NCBI GenBank assembly: GCA_026708185.1
Contig: JAPOVK010000015.1
Span: 62,001-126,000 of the forward strand
Direction of reading: 5' to 3'
DNA: 64,000 nt
Source: Gammaproteobacteria bacterium
GTDB lineage: Bacteria; Pseudomonadota; Gammaproteobacteria; Pseudomonadales; Azotimanducaceae
How positions within the stretch are numbered: the first letter of the stretch is position 1; each line of letters begins with the position of its first letter. Position numbers and translations under genes: made by a program. Below are positions 53,498 to 61,766 of this stretch, in pieces. Below the pieces are notes generated by a model, which saw nothing but the letters and a program-made list of their open reading frames with translations, did no database searches and was not told the origin of the DNA.

Positions 53498-54525
53498 ACG
53501 TTCTGCTCGTCAAGATGTCGTCGCTCGGCGACATCGTCCACACGCTGCCGGCGGTGGATGATGCTGCCCGCCACGGCGTGCGGTTCGACTGGGTGGTTGA
53601 AGAGGACTACGAGCCGCTGTCCGCCCTGGCGGCGGGCGTGGATGCCGTTTTGCCGGTTGCGTTCCGGCGTTGGCGACGAGCACCGCTGACGGAGGCTGGC
53701 GCAGCCTTGGCGTTCCGAAGACGCGTACGGCAGCGCCGCTACGACTTGGTGCTCGATGCCCAGGGGCTGGTGAAGAGTGCGGTGGTCGCTTCCATTGCAA
53801 GGGCGGAGGAGCGGGTGGGCTTCGACTTCGCCAGTGTCCGCGAACGTCCCGCGGCGTTGGCCTATTCTCGCCGTGTGCCGGTGACTCGGGCGGAGCACGC
53901 CATCACACGGAATCGCGAACTCTTCGCCGCGGCTTTCGGGTACCCGGCGCCCGCAACGCCGCCACGGTTCGGATTGGCGGAACGCCCGGTCCACGACAGC
54001 CAGGTGCTCTTGGCGCACGGCACGACGTGGTCTACGAAGACCTGGCCGGAGCCCTATTGGATCGATCTGGCGCGACACGTGGCGGACGCCGGATTGACGC
54101 CTGTGGTGCCTTGGGTCGACGGCGAGAAGCCCCGGGCGCTGCGAATTGCGCGGGCGGTGCCGCAAGCGCATGTCTGCCCGCCGATGGACCTTGCCGGCGT
54201 TCTCGATCTCGTGGGCACCGTGCGCGGTGTCATCGGCGTGGACAGCGGCATCGCGCATTTGGGCGCGGCCTTCGGTCGCCCGACCGTGATGCTGTTCGGG
54301 CCGACCGACTCGCGTCTGACGGGCTGCCAGGGGCGTTATGCGAGCAATCTCTCCGCGTCGTTGGGCTGCGCCCCTTGCCAGTCGCGGCGCTGCCACTACG
54401 GAGGGGCGGCAAGGACATGGCAGGGCAGGCCGGTGGAACCGGCGTGCCTGGCGTCGGTGCGTCCAACCCGGGCTTGGTCGGCGCTGCGGCGTCTGATGGC
54501 GCTCGAGCGCGCGGATGCGTGCTGA
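53494..54525 (+). CDS. waaC: LPS heptosyltransferase I
   Basis: 343 residues, GT9. MNVLLVKMSSLGDIVHTLPAVDDAARH, LVLDAQGLVKSAVVASIA, LLAHGTTWSTKTWPEPYWIDLA, GVDSGIAHLGAAFGRPTVMLFGPTDS. Adds the first heptose to Kdo2-lipid A. ATG 53494 overlaps the waaF stop, and the next gene may start within its last codons (GTG 54519). Confidence 0.93.
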   Translation: MNVLLVKMSSLGDIVHTLPAVDDAARHGVRFDWVVEEDYEPLSALAAGVDAVLPVAFRRWRRAPLTEAGAALAFRRRVRQRRYDLVLDAQGLVKSAVVASIARAEERVGFDFASVRERPAALAYSRRVPVTRAEHAITRNRELFAAAFGYPAPATPPRFGLAERPVHDSQVLLAHGTTWSTKTWPEPYWIDLARHVADAGLTPVVPWVDGEKPRALRIARAVPQAHVCPPMDLAGVLDLVGTVRGVIGVDSGIAHLGAAFGRPTVMLFGPTDSRLTGCQGRYASNLSASLGCAPCQSRRCHYGGAARTWQGRPVEPACLASVRPTRAWSALRRLMALERADAC

Positions 54526-54542
54526 CTCGGGGCCCCGAGCGA

Positions 54543-56657
54543 GTGCACATCGCGTTTGCGATCTTCAAGGTATTCCCTCACGGGGGGGTGGCACGGGACC
54601 TCCGTAAGCTCGTTGCCGTTTGCCTGGCGCGGGGCCACGAGGTGCGCGTCTACGCGATGGTATGGGAAGACGCCCCGTTGCCGGGGGCGGACGTCGTTCT
54701 GCTGCCGGCCCGGGGCTTGCGCAGCCATGTTCGGCAGCGACGGTTCGCTGCGCGCGTTGCGGCGCATCGACAAAGGCATCACGTCGACCTACTGGTGGGC
54801 ATGAACAAGATGCCAAATCTCGACGTCTACTACGCCGCTGACTCGTGCTTCGAGTTGAAGGCGCGTACGCAGCGGCCGTGGGCGTACCGATTGACGCCGC
54901 GCTACCGGCACTTCGCGGACTTCGAGCGGGCCGTATTCGCCCTTGAAGCGCACACGAGGATCCTGACCATCGCCCCGCGCCAGGAGGAAGCCTTCCGCAG
55001 CGTCTACGGCACACCCGAGTTTCGCTTCCATGCGTTGCCCCCAGGCATCGAGCGCAACCGCGCGGCTCGCGATTCCGACCAGGCGGCGTCGATCCGGGCC
55101 GAGTTCGGCGTGGCCCCGTCTGCGCGTCTGCTGCTCTTCATCGGGTCGGGCTTCGTCAAGAAGGGGCTCAACCGCCTACTGGTCTCTCTTGCGGCACTGC
55201 CGGACGCGGTTCGCAGCACAACGCGCCTGGTGGTGGTGGGGAGGGACAAGGCCGCGCGATTCAGGCGCCTTGCCGCGCGTCTGGGTGTCGTGGAGAGGGT
55301 CTGCTTCGCGGGTGGCCGGGACGACGTCCCCGCGTTGCTCCAGGCGGCCGATGGCCTCGCCTTACCGGCGGAGGACGAAGCCGCAGGGATGGTGATCCTG
55401 GAGGCTGCCGTTGCCGGCTTGCCGGTCTTGGCGACCGCCAACTGTGGCTATGCCCCATGGATCGCCGAGAGCGGAGCCGGACTGGTCACGCCGGAGCCCT
55501 ACGATCAGGCACGTTTCAACGCGGACTTGCTGTGCCTCTTGACGTCGGCAGATCGACCGACTTGGGCACGAAATGGCCGGCGCCTCGGCAAGGACGACAG
55601 CCTCTACGCAATGGCGCCTCGTGCGGTCGACCTTCTGGAGCGTTTTGCGCGAGGCCAGGAGTCGCGACTTGTGGTTTTCCACGCTTTCCACTACACGCCG
55701 GGCGATCCGCGGCATCGTGACTTGGTCCCCGTCGCCCTGGCTTGTCGCGAACGCGGCATGGCCGTGCGGGTATACACGTGCATTTGGGATGGCGATCAGC
55801 CGCGCGAGGTCGATCTCGTCCGTGTGCCGGTGGCGGCGATGACCATCACCGCGCGCGAGGCTCGATTCCGTCGATGGATCGACACAGCCATGAGCGACAC
55901 CGGCGCAGTCTGCGCGATTGGGTTCGACGCAGCCGCCGGGATGGTTGTCGACACGCTGCCGGGGACGGAGTTCGAAACGGGCGTGCCACCTGGCACCGGG
56001 GCGGGAGAGATTGTTCCGCGGACACGGCGCGATGCGTTGCGAGCGCGTTTCGACTACGCCGCGGACGACGTCGTCTTCGTGATGCTCGGCGGGGATCTTG
56101 TCGAGCAAGGCATCGAACGCCTGTTCGTGGGCGTGGGCCGGCTGCCGGAAGGGCTCCGTGGACGATGCCGCATACTGGCGTTGGGACGCCTCCCTGCAGG
56201 ATTCGGGGCTGCCGTACGCGTTCTCGGCCTCGGTGAGCAGACGCGAGTTGTCGAAGACGGCCTGTTCTGGCGTGACGCGATCGAAGCGGGCGATGTGTTC
56301 GTCGGTCTCCCCTACGGCAGTTCCGCGAACGGCTGGGTGTTCGATGCCATGGCGGCCGGGCGCGTCGTACTCACCCATGCCTCGGTGACGGAGGCGGCGC
56401 TAGTCCGCGAGGCCGACGGGGGTGTCGTTTTGGAGACGCCGTTCCGGCAAGCGGATTGCGACCGCGCGGTGACCGAATTGGTGACCGATGGAGACCGGCG
56501 GCGGGATTGGCAACGCAACGCCGCGGCCTACGGGTCTGTGCCTGTCCGCTACGGACGGGCGGCGGAGTTGGCACGACGAATCGAGTCGTTGTATGTGAAC
56601 CGCGGGGACTCGCCGGCCCGCGAGGTGGGGGGAACCCGTGCACCTTTACCTGCGTGA
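54543..56657 (+). CDS. waaG: LPS core glycosyltransferase with two WaaG-like domains
   Basis: 704 residues, twice the WaaG length. Domain 1 (1-370) is clear WaaG (glucosyltransferase onto heptose I): VHIAFAIFKVFPHGGVARDL, LVGMNKMPNLDVYYAADSCF, FRFHALPPGIERNRA, LFIGSGFVKKGLNRLL, EDEAAGMVILEAAVAGLPVL. Domain 2 (from about 375) begins again with LVVFHAFHYTPGDPRHRDL and has FVMLGGDLVEQGIERL and YGSSANGWVFDAMAAGRVVL; it lacks the N-terminal acceptor motif and the clear E-x7-E, so it may be inactive or have changed specificity. GTG 54543 fits the family start; GTG 54519 overlaps waaC. Confidence 0.88.
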   Translation: MHIAFAIFKVFPHGGVARDLRKLVAVCLARGHEVRVYAMVWEDAPLPGADVVLLPARGLRSHVRQRRFAARVAAHRQRHHVDLLVGMNKMPNLDVYYAADSCFELKARTQRPWAYRLTPRYRHFADFERAVFALEAHTRILTIAPRQEEAFRSVYGTPEFRFHALPPGIERNRAARDSDQAASIRAEFGVAPSARLLLFIGSGFVKKGLNRLLVSLAALPDAVRSTTRLVVVGRDKAARFRRLAARLGVVERVCFAGGRDDVPALLQAADGLALPAEDEAAGMVILEAAVAGLPVLATANCGYAPWIAESGAGLVTPEPYDQARFNADLLCLLTSADRPTWARNGRRLGKDDSLYAMAPRAVDLLERFARGQESRLVVFHAFHYTPGDPRHRDLVPVALACRERGMAVRVYTCIWDGDQPREVDLVRVPVAAMTITAREARFRRWIDTAMSDTGAVCAIGFDAAAGMVVDTLPGTEFETGVPPGTGAGEIVPRTRRDALRARFDYAADDVVFVMLGGDLVEQGIERLFVGVGRLPEGLRGRCRILALGRLPAGFGAAVRVLGLGEQTRVVEDGLFWRDAIEAGDVFVGLPYGSSANGWVFDAMAAGRVVLTHASVTEAALVREADGGVVLETPFRQADCDRAVTELVTDGDRRRDWQRNAAAYGSVPVRYGRAAELARRIESLYVNRGDSPAREVGGTRAPLPA

Positions 56658-58908
56658 CGACATCGAGGCCGCTGCGCGGTCGGGCGCGCTCGGTGCCAGC
56701 GTCCCGCCGGGCGCCGCGATTGCCGGCGACGTCGCCGCGTCGGTTTTCGAGGCGTTGTTCGCCCTGACGGGCGAGGTCTATCGGCAGAGCGAAAATCGCC
56801 GGACGTTGCGTTGCGAAATCGCCGGTCGTGGCTACTTCGCCAAGCTTCACGCCGCCGTAGGATGGCGCGAGATCGCTACCAGTTGGTCGACGGGCAAACG
56901 CCCTGTGATCGGTGCGGCGGATGAGTATCGGGCATGCTCAAGACTTGCTGACGCGGGGGTCTTGGCGCCAGGCGTAGCGGCGTTCGGGGAGTCCGGGCCC
57001 AGTCCAGCCACGCAGCGGTCGCTTGTCGTGTGCGATGCGCTCGATGGTTTCGTCAGCCTGGAAGAGATCGCCAACGACTGGGCGCGGAATCCAAGGCCGA
57101 CGGCCGTGAAACGGCGTCTCCTCGTGGCGGTCGCGGACTTGGCGTCGCGGATGCACGCTGCGGGCGTCTGCCATCGGGATTTCTACCTTTGCCACCTGCT
57201 CGCGAACGCGGCCAAGCTGTCGGACGGCGACGTGGAACTGGCGGTGATCGATCTGCATCGGGCCGTCGTCGCAGGCCAGCGGGCGCCGAGTGTCCGTGCG
57301 CGCGTTCGCGACTTGGCGGCGCTGTGCTACTCGGCCGAGGCGGTTCCGCTCGCGCGCACGGATATCGCGCGTTTCGTCGCCACGTACACCGGGCAACCGC
57401 CGGCGCGGGCCGTGCGTGGCCAACGCCGATTCTGGGCGGCGGTCCAGAGGCGCGCGAGTCGTCTGCGGGTACGTGCGGTAGCCCGAGGACTGGCGACCGG
57501 CACGGCCGCGCTTAACGCTCACGGCGCGACGGCGGTCAGCATCGGTAAGTTGTCGGATGTCGGTCGTGACCCGTCTTTGCCGTTCCGATTCGACGCCGAC
57601 TTCGGCGACGGCGGCCGACGTGTGGTGTGTATGGAGCTGTTGCGCGTGCAGCCCGGTCGGCGCCTCGTTGCCCGGTCAAGGCTGGGCGCGTCGCCCGGCG
57701 ACGACGTGATCGTCAAGGCGTTCTTCGGTCGGCGCGGAAAGCGTGACTGTCGGCGGGAGCGGCGCGGCCTTCAGGCGCTTGAGTCGACCGGCGTTGCGGT
57801 TCCCCGTCTCCAAGGTGCTGGTCGCGGCGCCGGGGCGCACGTGCTCGCCTTCGAGCCAATCGACGCGGCGCGCGCGCCGGGCATGGCGGACCTCCCTGCG
57901 CTGGTGTCGGTTCTCGCCCGCCTGCACGCTGGCGGCGTACGGCAGCGGGATCTGCATCTCGGCAACTTCGTCGTAGCGACCGGCGCGGTCTACGCGGTCG
58001 ACGGCGGCGGTGCCCGCCGGCAGCGAATGGGTCGTCGCGGCTGCTTCCGCGATGTGGCGCGCTTGCTCGCTGGTGGGTCGCCCGAATGGGACGTGGCGGA
58101 CGCCTTCGACACGTACGCCAAGGTCAGGGGCTGGACGATGAGTCCGCGCGAACGGGGTCAGATCGATGTCCTGCTCGCGGCTGCGCGGCGTCGCGAGGCC
58201 ATCCGGTTGGCTCGCAAGAGCGTCCGTGACTGTACGCCGTTCGCCGTCCATTCCGACGCCGTCGGTTTGACCGCGACGGCGCGCGATGACCCGGATCCGC
58301 AACTCGAAGCGGTGGTTGCCGATCCCGAACGGGCGGTCGCGACGGGCGAGCCCCTAAAACGCGGCCGCACGGCGACCGTCGTCCGATGCGGCAGCCTCGT
58401 CGTCAAGCGCTACAACGTCAAGAACCGCGCCCATTGGTGGCGCCTCAAGACCCGGGTCTCTCGCGCGCGCAGGGCTTGGCAGGCGGGCCATGGACTCCGC
58501 CTACTCGGGGTCCCGACGGCGCGGCCGCGGGCCTTGGTGGAACGCTTCGACGCCGCTCCCGGGTCCGCCGCCGCCTACCTCGTGCTCGACTACGTGGACG
58601 GCACTTCGTTGGCGGCCCTGGCCGTTGCGCGGACCTCCAGCGTGCCGGTGTCCGCGGACATGCTAATGTCCGTGCGCGAACTGTTCGCAGCGTTGCGGGG
58701 GGCCCGGGTTGCCCACGGCGACATGAAGGCGACGAACCTCATTCTGGCCGACGACAAGCTCCACTTGGTGGATCTCGACGCCGCGGTCTGGCACCGCAAT
58801 CCATGGTGGTTTCGGCGACGACATCAGCGCGACTGCGAGCGATTCCAGCGGAACTTCTCGGCCCTGGATCCCGCGATCCGGCGGGCTCTCGCCGAGGCCG
58901 TCGGGTGA
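56638..58908 (+). CDS. Triple kinase-like protein for LPS core (WaaP fused to two more kinase domains)
   Basis: 756 residues with three kinase-like domains. First (1-260): WaaP/RfaP-type heptose kinase with KLHAA, HAAGVCHRDFYLCHLL (H179, D181) and VIDLHR (D204). Second (about 320-540): VIVKAFFGRRGKRDCRRERRGL, HAGGVRQRDLHLGNF (D438, N443), AVDGGGARR. Third (about 560-756): SLVVKRYNVKNRAHWWRLK, VAHGDMKATNLIL (D695, N700) and VDLDAAVW (D712). All three keep HxD/N/D-like catalytic triads in some form. Other bacteria encode such kinases as separate waaP-wapP-wapQ-type genes. GTG 56638 lies 20 bp inside the preceding gene. Confidence 0.85.
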   Translation: MHLYLRDDIEAAARSGALGASVPPGAAIAGDVAASVFEALFALTGEVYRQSENRRTLRCEIAGRGYFAKLHAAVGWREIATSWSTGKRPVIGAADEYRACSRLADAGVLAPGVAAFGESGPSPATQRSLVVCDALDGFVSLEEIANDWARNPRPTAVKRRLLVAVADLASRMHAAGVCHRDFYLCHLLANAAKLSDGDVELAVIDLHRAVVAGQRAPSVRARVRDLAALCYSAEAVPLARTDIARFVATYTGQPPARAVRGQRRFWAAVQRRASRLRVRAVARGLATGTAALNAHGATAVSIGKLSDVGRDPSLPFRFDADFGDGGRRVVCMELLRVQPGRRLVARSRLGASPGDDVIVKAFFGRRGKRDCRRERRGLQALESTGVAVPRLQGAGRGAGAHVLAFEPIDAARAPGMADLPALVSVLARLHAGGVRQRDLHLGNFVVATGAVYAVDGGGARRQRMGRRGCFRDVARLLAGGSPEWDVADAFDTYAKVRGWTMSPRERGQIDVLLAAARRREAIRLARKSVRDCTPFAVHSDAVGLTATARDDPDPQLEAVVADPERAVATGEPLKRGRTATVVRCGSLVVKRYNVKNRAHWWRLKTRVSRARRAWQAGHGLRLLGVPTARPRALVERFDAAPGSAAAYLVLDYVDGTSLAALAVARTSSVPVSADMLMSVRELFAALRGARVAHGDMKATNLILADDKLHLVDLDAAVWHRNPWWFRRRHQRDCERFQRNFSALDPAIRRALAEAVG

Positions 58909-60659
58909 TTGTTCTCGGCCTCTCTGGAGCCCTCGGCCACGACGCCTCGGCAGCGCTCCTCGTCGACGGGGAGATCGTCGCCGCGGCCGAGGAAGAACGC
59001 TTCTTGCGCGACAAGCACGCCAGGAACCGATTGCCGTTGCACGCGGCCCGCTATTGCCTGAGCGAGTCGGGCATCTCGGCGACGGACGTCGACGTGGTTG
59101 CGTTTCCATACGCGCCGGTGTCGATCCTGGGCACCGCCCGCTGGCACTACGCGCGACGCCATTGGTACGCGCCGGACCGGGCCTTGGACGCGATCTTCAA
59201 CGGCAACCGGCGTTTCCGGCGCCACCGGTCGCGGATCCTGTCGGCGGGACCCACCTTGGGACTCGACTGGTCGAGAACCTCGTTCGTGCCCGTGCTGCAC
59301 CACCTGGCGCACGCCTCGAGTGCCTATCACTTGTCCGGCTTCGGGGGTCGTACGGCGATTCTCGGCATCGACGGCAAGGGGGAGTACGCGACCACGTTCA
59401 TCGGCGTCGGGGAGCATGGGCGCATCAGGCGTATCCGGGAGTTCTACGACCCGGATTCGCTTGCCGGGGTCTACGGCGCGATCACCGAGTACCTCGGCTT
59501 CGAGATGCTCGACGGCGAGTACAAGGTCATGGGCATGGCCCCCTACGGCGATGCCGCGCGCTTCGATTTCGCAAGGTTGTTCGGCTGCGGGGGAGAGAAC
59601 TGGGACGGTCGGATCCGCGTGGACAACCGGCTGGTCAACACTGTCGGCCTACGTCGCTTCAAGGCGAACGGCCGCGGTCACTACTTCGGCCCGGGGCTAG
59701 TCGAACGCCTCGGCGCACCGCGCTGTGGCGACGGCGTGGACGAGCCCTACATCCACTACGCGGCGGCCGCGCAGCGCGCCTACGAAGATGCCTGCCTGGC
59801 CCTCGTGGACCGCTACCTCGCGCCGGTGCTCGACGAGACGGGTCGACTGGCATTCGCCGGCGGGGGTGCGCTCAACGTCAAGCTGAACCAGCGGATCCTC
59901 GCGCGCCACGACGTCCGCGAACTGTTCGTGCAGCCGGCTGCGGGCGACTCGGGCACGGCCCTCGGCGCGGCCACCTACGTCGCCAATGCGGGCGGCGATG
60001 TCGTGGCGCCCATGCGGCACGTGTTCCTGGGTCCGCGATACTCGACCGCCGAGTGCCGCCAGGCGTTGCGAGGACATGAGCGGCTGCATGTTGCCGAACT
60101 CGACGACGTGGCACGGCAAACGGCAGACCTGCTTGCAGCCGGCGCGCCGGTGGCCTGGTTCCAGGGCCGCATGGAGTTCGGCCCTCGAGCGCTCGGCGCG
60201 CGCAGCATCCTCGGCTGTCCAAGCGTTCGCGGCATCGCCGATCGGATCAACGCCGCGATCAAGTATCGGGAACGCTGGCGACCGTTTTGCCCATCGATGA
60301 CGGACGACATCGCCGCCAACGTCCTGGGCAGCGACCATCCCGCACCGTACATGACCATCGCGTTCGATGTGGCCGAGGAGTGGCGTTGGAGGATTCCAGA
60401 AGTCGTCCATGTCGACGGCACGGCGCGGGCGCAAGTCGTCACCCGGGTGGCCAATCCGCGCTACTACGCGCTCCTCACGCGGCTTGGCGAGCGGACGGGA
60501 GCGCCCGTGGTGCTGAATACGTCATTGAACCGGCGCGGCGAACCGATCGCTTGCACCCCGCGCGACGCGGTGGAGATATTCCTCGGGTCCGATCTGCGCC
60601 ACCTCGTGATGGAGGATCTGCTCGTATCGAAGGATACGGTTGGTCCGGGTTCGGGCTAG
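58905..60659 (+). CDS. Carbamoyltransferase (NodU/CmcH family)
   Basis: 584 residues, starting at GTG 58905 in GTGA overlap with the kinase gene. N-terminal Kae1-like domain: VIVLGLSGALGHDASAALLVDGEIVAAAEEERF, VLHHLAHASSAYHLSGF, GIDGKGEYATT, GEYKVMGMAPYG, FAGGGALNVKLNQRI. C-terminal domain: WFQGRMEFGPRALGARSILGCP and VLNTSLNRRGEPIACTP. It transfers a carbamoyl group from carbamoyl phosphate; at this place in an LPS core locus it probably carbamoylates a core heptose, like WapO in Pseudomonas. Confidence 0.9.
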   Translation: MIVLGLSGALGHDASAALLVDGEIVAAAEEERFLRDKHARNRLPLHAARYCLSESGISATDVDVVAFPYAPVSILGTARWHYARRHWYAPDRALDAIFNGNRRFRRHRSRILSAGPTLGLDWSRTSFVPVLHHLAHASSAYHLSGFGGRTAILGIDGKGEYATTFIGVGEHGRIRRIREFYDPDSLAGVYGAITEYLGFEMLDGEYKVMGMAPYGDAARFDFARLFGCGGENWDGRIRVDNRLVNTVGLRRFKANGRGHYFGPGLVERLGAPRCGDGVDEPYIHYAAAAQRAYEDACLALVDRYLAPVLDETGRLAFAGGGALNVKLNQRILARHDVRELFVQPAAGDSGTALGAATYVANAGGDVVAPMRHVFLGPRYSTAECRQALRGHERLHVAELDDVARQTADLLAAGAPVAWFQGRMEFGPRALGARSILGCPSVRGIADRINAAIKYRERWRPFCPSMTDDIAANVLGSDHPAPYMTIAFDVAEEWRWRIPEVVHVDGTARAQVVTRVANPRYYALLTRLGERTGAPVVLNTSLNRRGEPIACTPRDAVEIFLGSDLRHLVMEDLLVSKDTVGPGSG

Positions 60660-61756
60660 TGCCGATGCTCGCCGTTCAGTTGTGTCCGAACGACCATCCC
60701 CCGTTCCTGGACGTCTGCATGGGCCATGCACGGGCGCTGGCTCTTTGCGGCTACCGGGTCCGCACGATCTTTTTCGCGTCCACGGGACGCGCGGCGTCCA
60801 CGGGACGCGCCGCGTCCACGGGACGCGCGGACTCGCAAAGTCTCGACACGCGCGAGTCGGGGGAGTCCACCGAGGTTGTCGCGGCCGAGAACGTGGCCGA
60901 CGTGCTCGCGGAGCGGCCCGACTTGCTGGTCACGCACCGATATCGCGCCTACCGGGCCGGCATCCGTCTGGCCCGCCGCTTGGGAATCGTCGAGCACGTC
61001 GCGGTGGCGCACGAGTTCGGCTTCTTCGCCCGCGCCAGGCGCCGCTGGCGGCGTCGGCTTCTTGGCGACGGTGGTTGCCGATTCGCGGGCGTATCGGACG
61101 CGGTGGCGGAGGATCTGGCGCGGTGCCGCGTGGCGGCACCCCTTGTCCTGCCGAATCCGCTCGCGGCGGACCGCCTGCGCGGGAACCTTCGCTCGCGAAC
61201 GGGTGCGCGGGCGGAACTGGGCTTGAGCGCCAATGATTTCGTCATCGGCGTGGTGGGCCGCCTGCATCCAAAGAAGGACCCTGGGCGCGCGCTGCGCGCC
61301 TTCGGGCGGTTCCGGCAAGCGCATCCGCGCGCCCGGCTGGTCTTCGTCGGCGACGGCGAGCTGCGTCCGGACCTCGAACGCGCCGCTGGAGCCGGGGTGA
61401 CGTTCGCCGGTTTTCGCGCCGACGGTCGGGAATTGCTCACCGCCTTTGATGTCTTGCTCGCCTGCGCAACGGAACGGGAGGCCTTCGGCCTGGCACTACT
61501 GGAAGCCTTGGCCGCGGACGTGCCAGTGATCTGTGCGGATCGTCCCGGACCGCGTTTCGTGTTGGGCGATTGCGCCACCTACTTCGACGGCGACGACGAG
61601 CTTCTTCGTGCGCTCCAAAGCGCGGCCGAGGGGCGTCTGGACGGTGATCGGCTGGCGCGGCCGGCACGCATAGAGCGGTTGTTCTCGGTCGAAGCGCTCG
61701 CCGATCGGTATCGTTCGGCGCTGGCCACCCCCGTTGGCGTGCATGGCCTGTGCTAA
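60659..61756 (+). CDS. Glycosyltransferase family 4 protein (LPS core)
   Basis: 365 residues. N-terminal acceptor domain MLAVQLCPNDHPPFLDVCMGHARALALCGY; C-terminal GT-B half with GVVGRLHPKKDPGRALRAF, FVGDGELRPDLERA and EREAFGLALLEALAADVPVI (E-x7-E). Start GTG 60659 overlaps the previous TAG; ATG 60665 is the other choice. Residues about 40-57 are three copies of A-S-T-G-R-A encoded by an 18-bp tandem repeat. It occupies the place of wapH-type core transferases. The sugar added is unknown. Confidence 0.87.
   Translation: MPMLAVQLCPNDHPPFLDVCMGHARALALCGYRVRTIFFASTGRAASTGRAASTGRADSQSLDTRESGESTEVVAAENVADVLAERPDLLVTHRYRAYRAGIRLARRLGIVEHVAVAHEFGFFARARRRWRRRLLGDGGCRFAGVSDAVAEDLARCRVAAPLVLPNPLAADRLRGNLRSRTGARAELGLSANDFVIGVVGRLHPKKDPGRALRAFGRFRQAHPRARLVFVGDGELRPDLERAAGAGVTFAGFRADGRELLTAFDVLLACATEREAFGLALLEALAADVPVICADRPGPRFVLGDCATYFDGDDELLRALQSAAEGRLDGDRLARPARIERLFSVEALADRYRSALATPVGVHGLC
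60776..60829. repeat. In-frame 18-bp x 3 tandem repeat
   Basis: Three units of GCGTCCACGGGACGCGC(G/C)G type, each with the inverted repeat GCGTCC-ACG-GGACGC, one base differing in the second unit. In-frame, coding A-S-T-G-R-A three times. Copy-number change would alter the protein by 6 residues without breaking the frame. Confidence 0.92.
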
Positions 61757-61766
61757 CATCCTCTCA

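Noticed and set aside
53670-54542. N-terminal extension of the WaaG-like frame back into waaC
   Set aside because: The frame is open upstream only because of base composition; the translation there is the out-of-frame shadow of waaC, and family homology begins at 54543.
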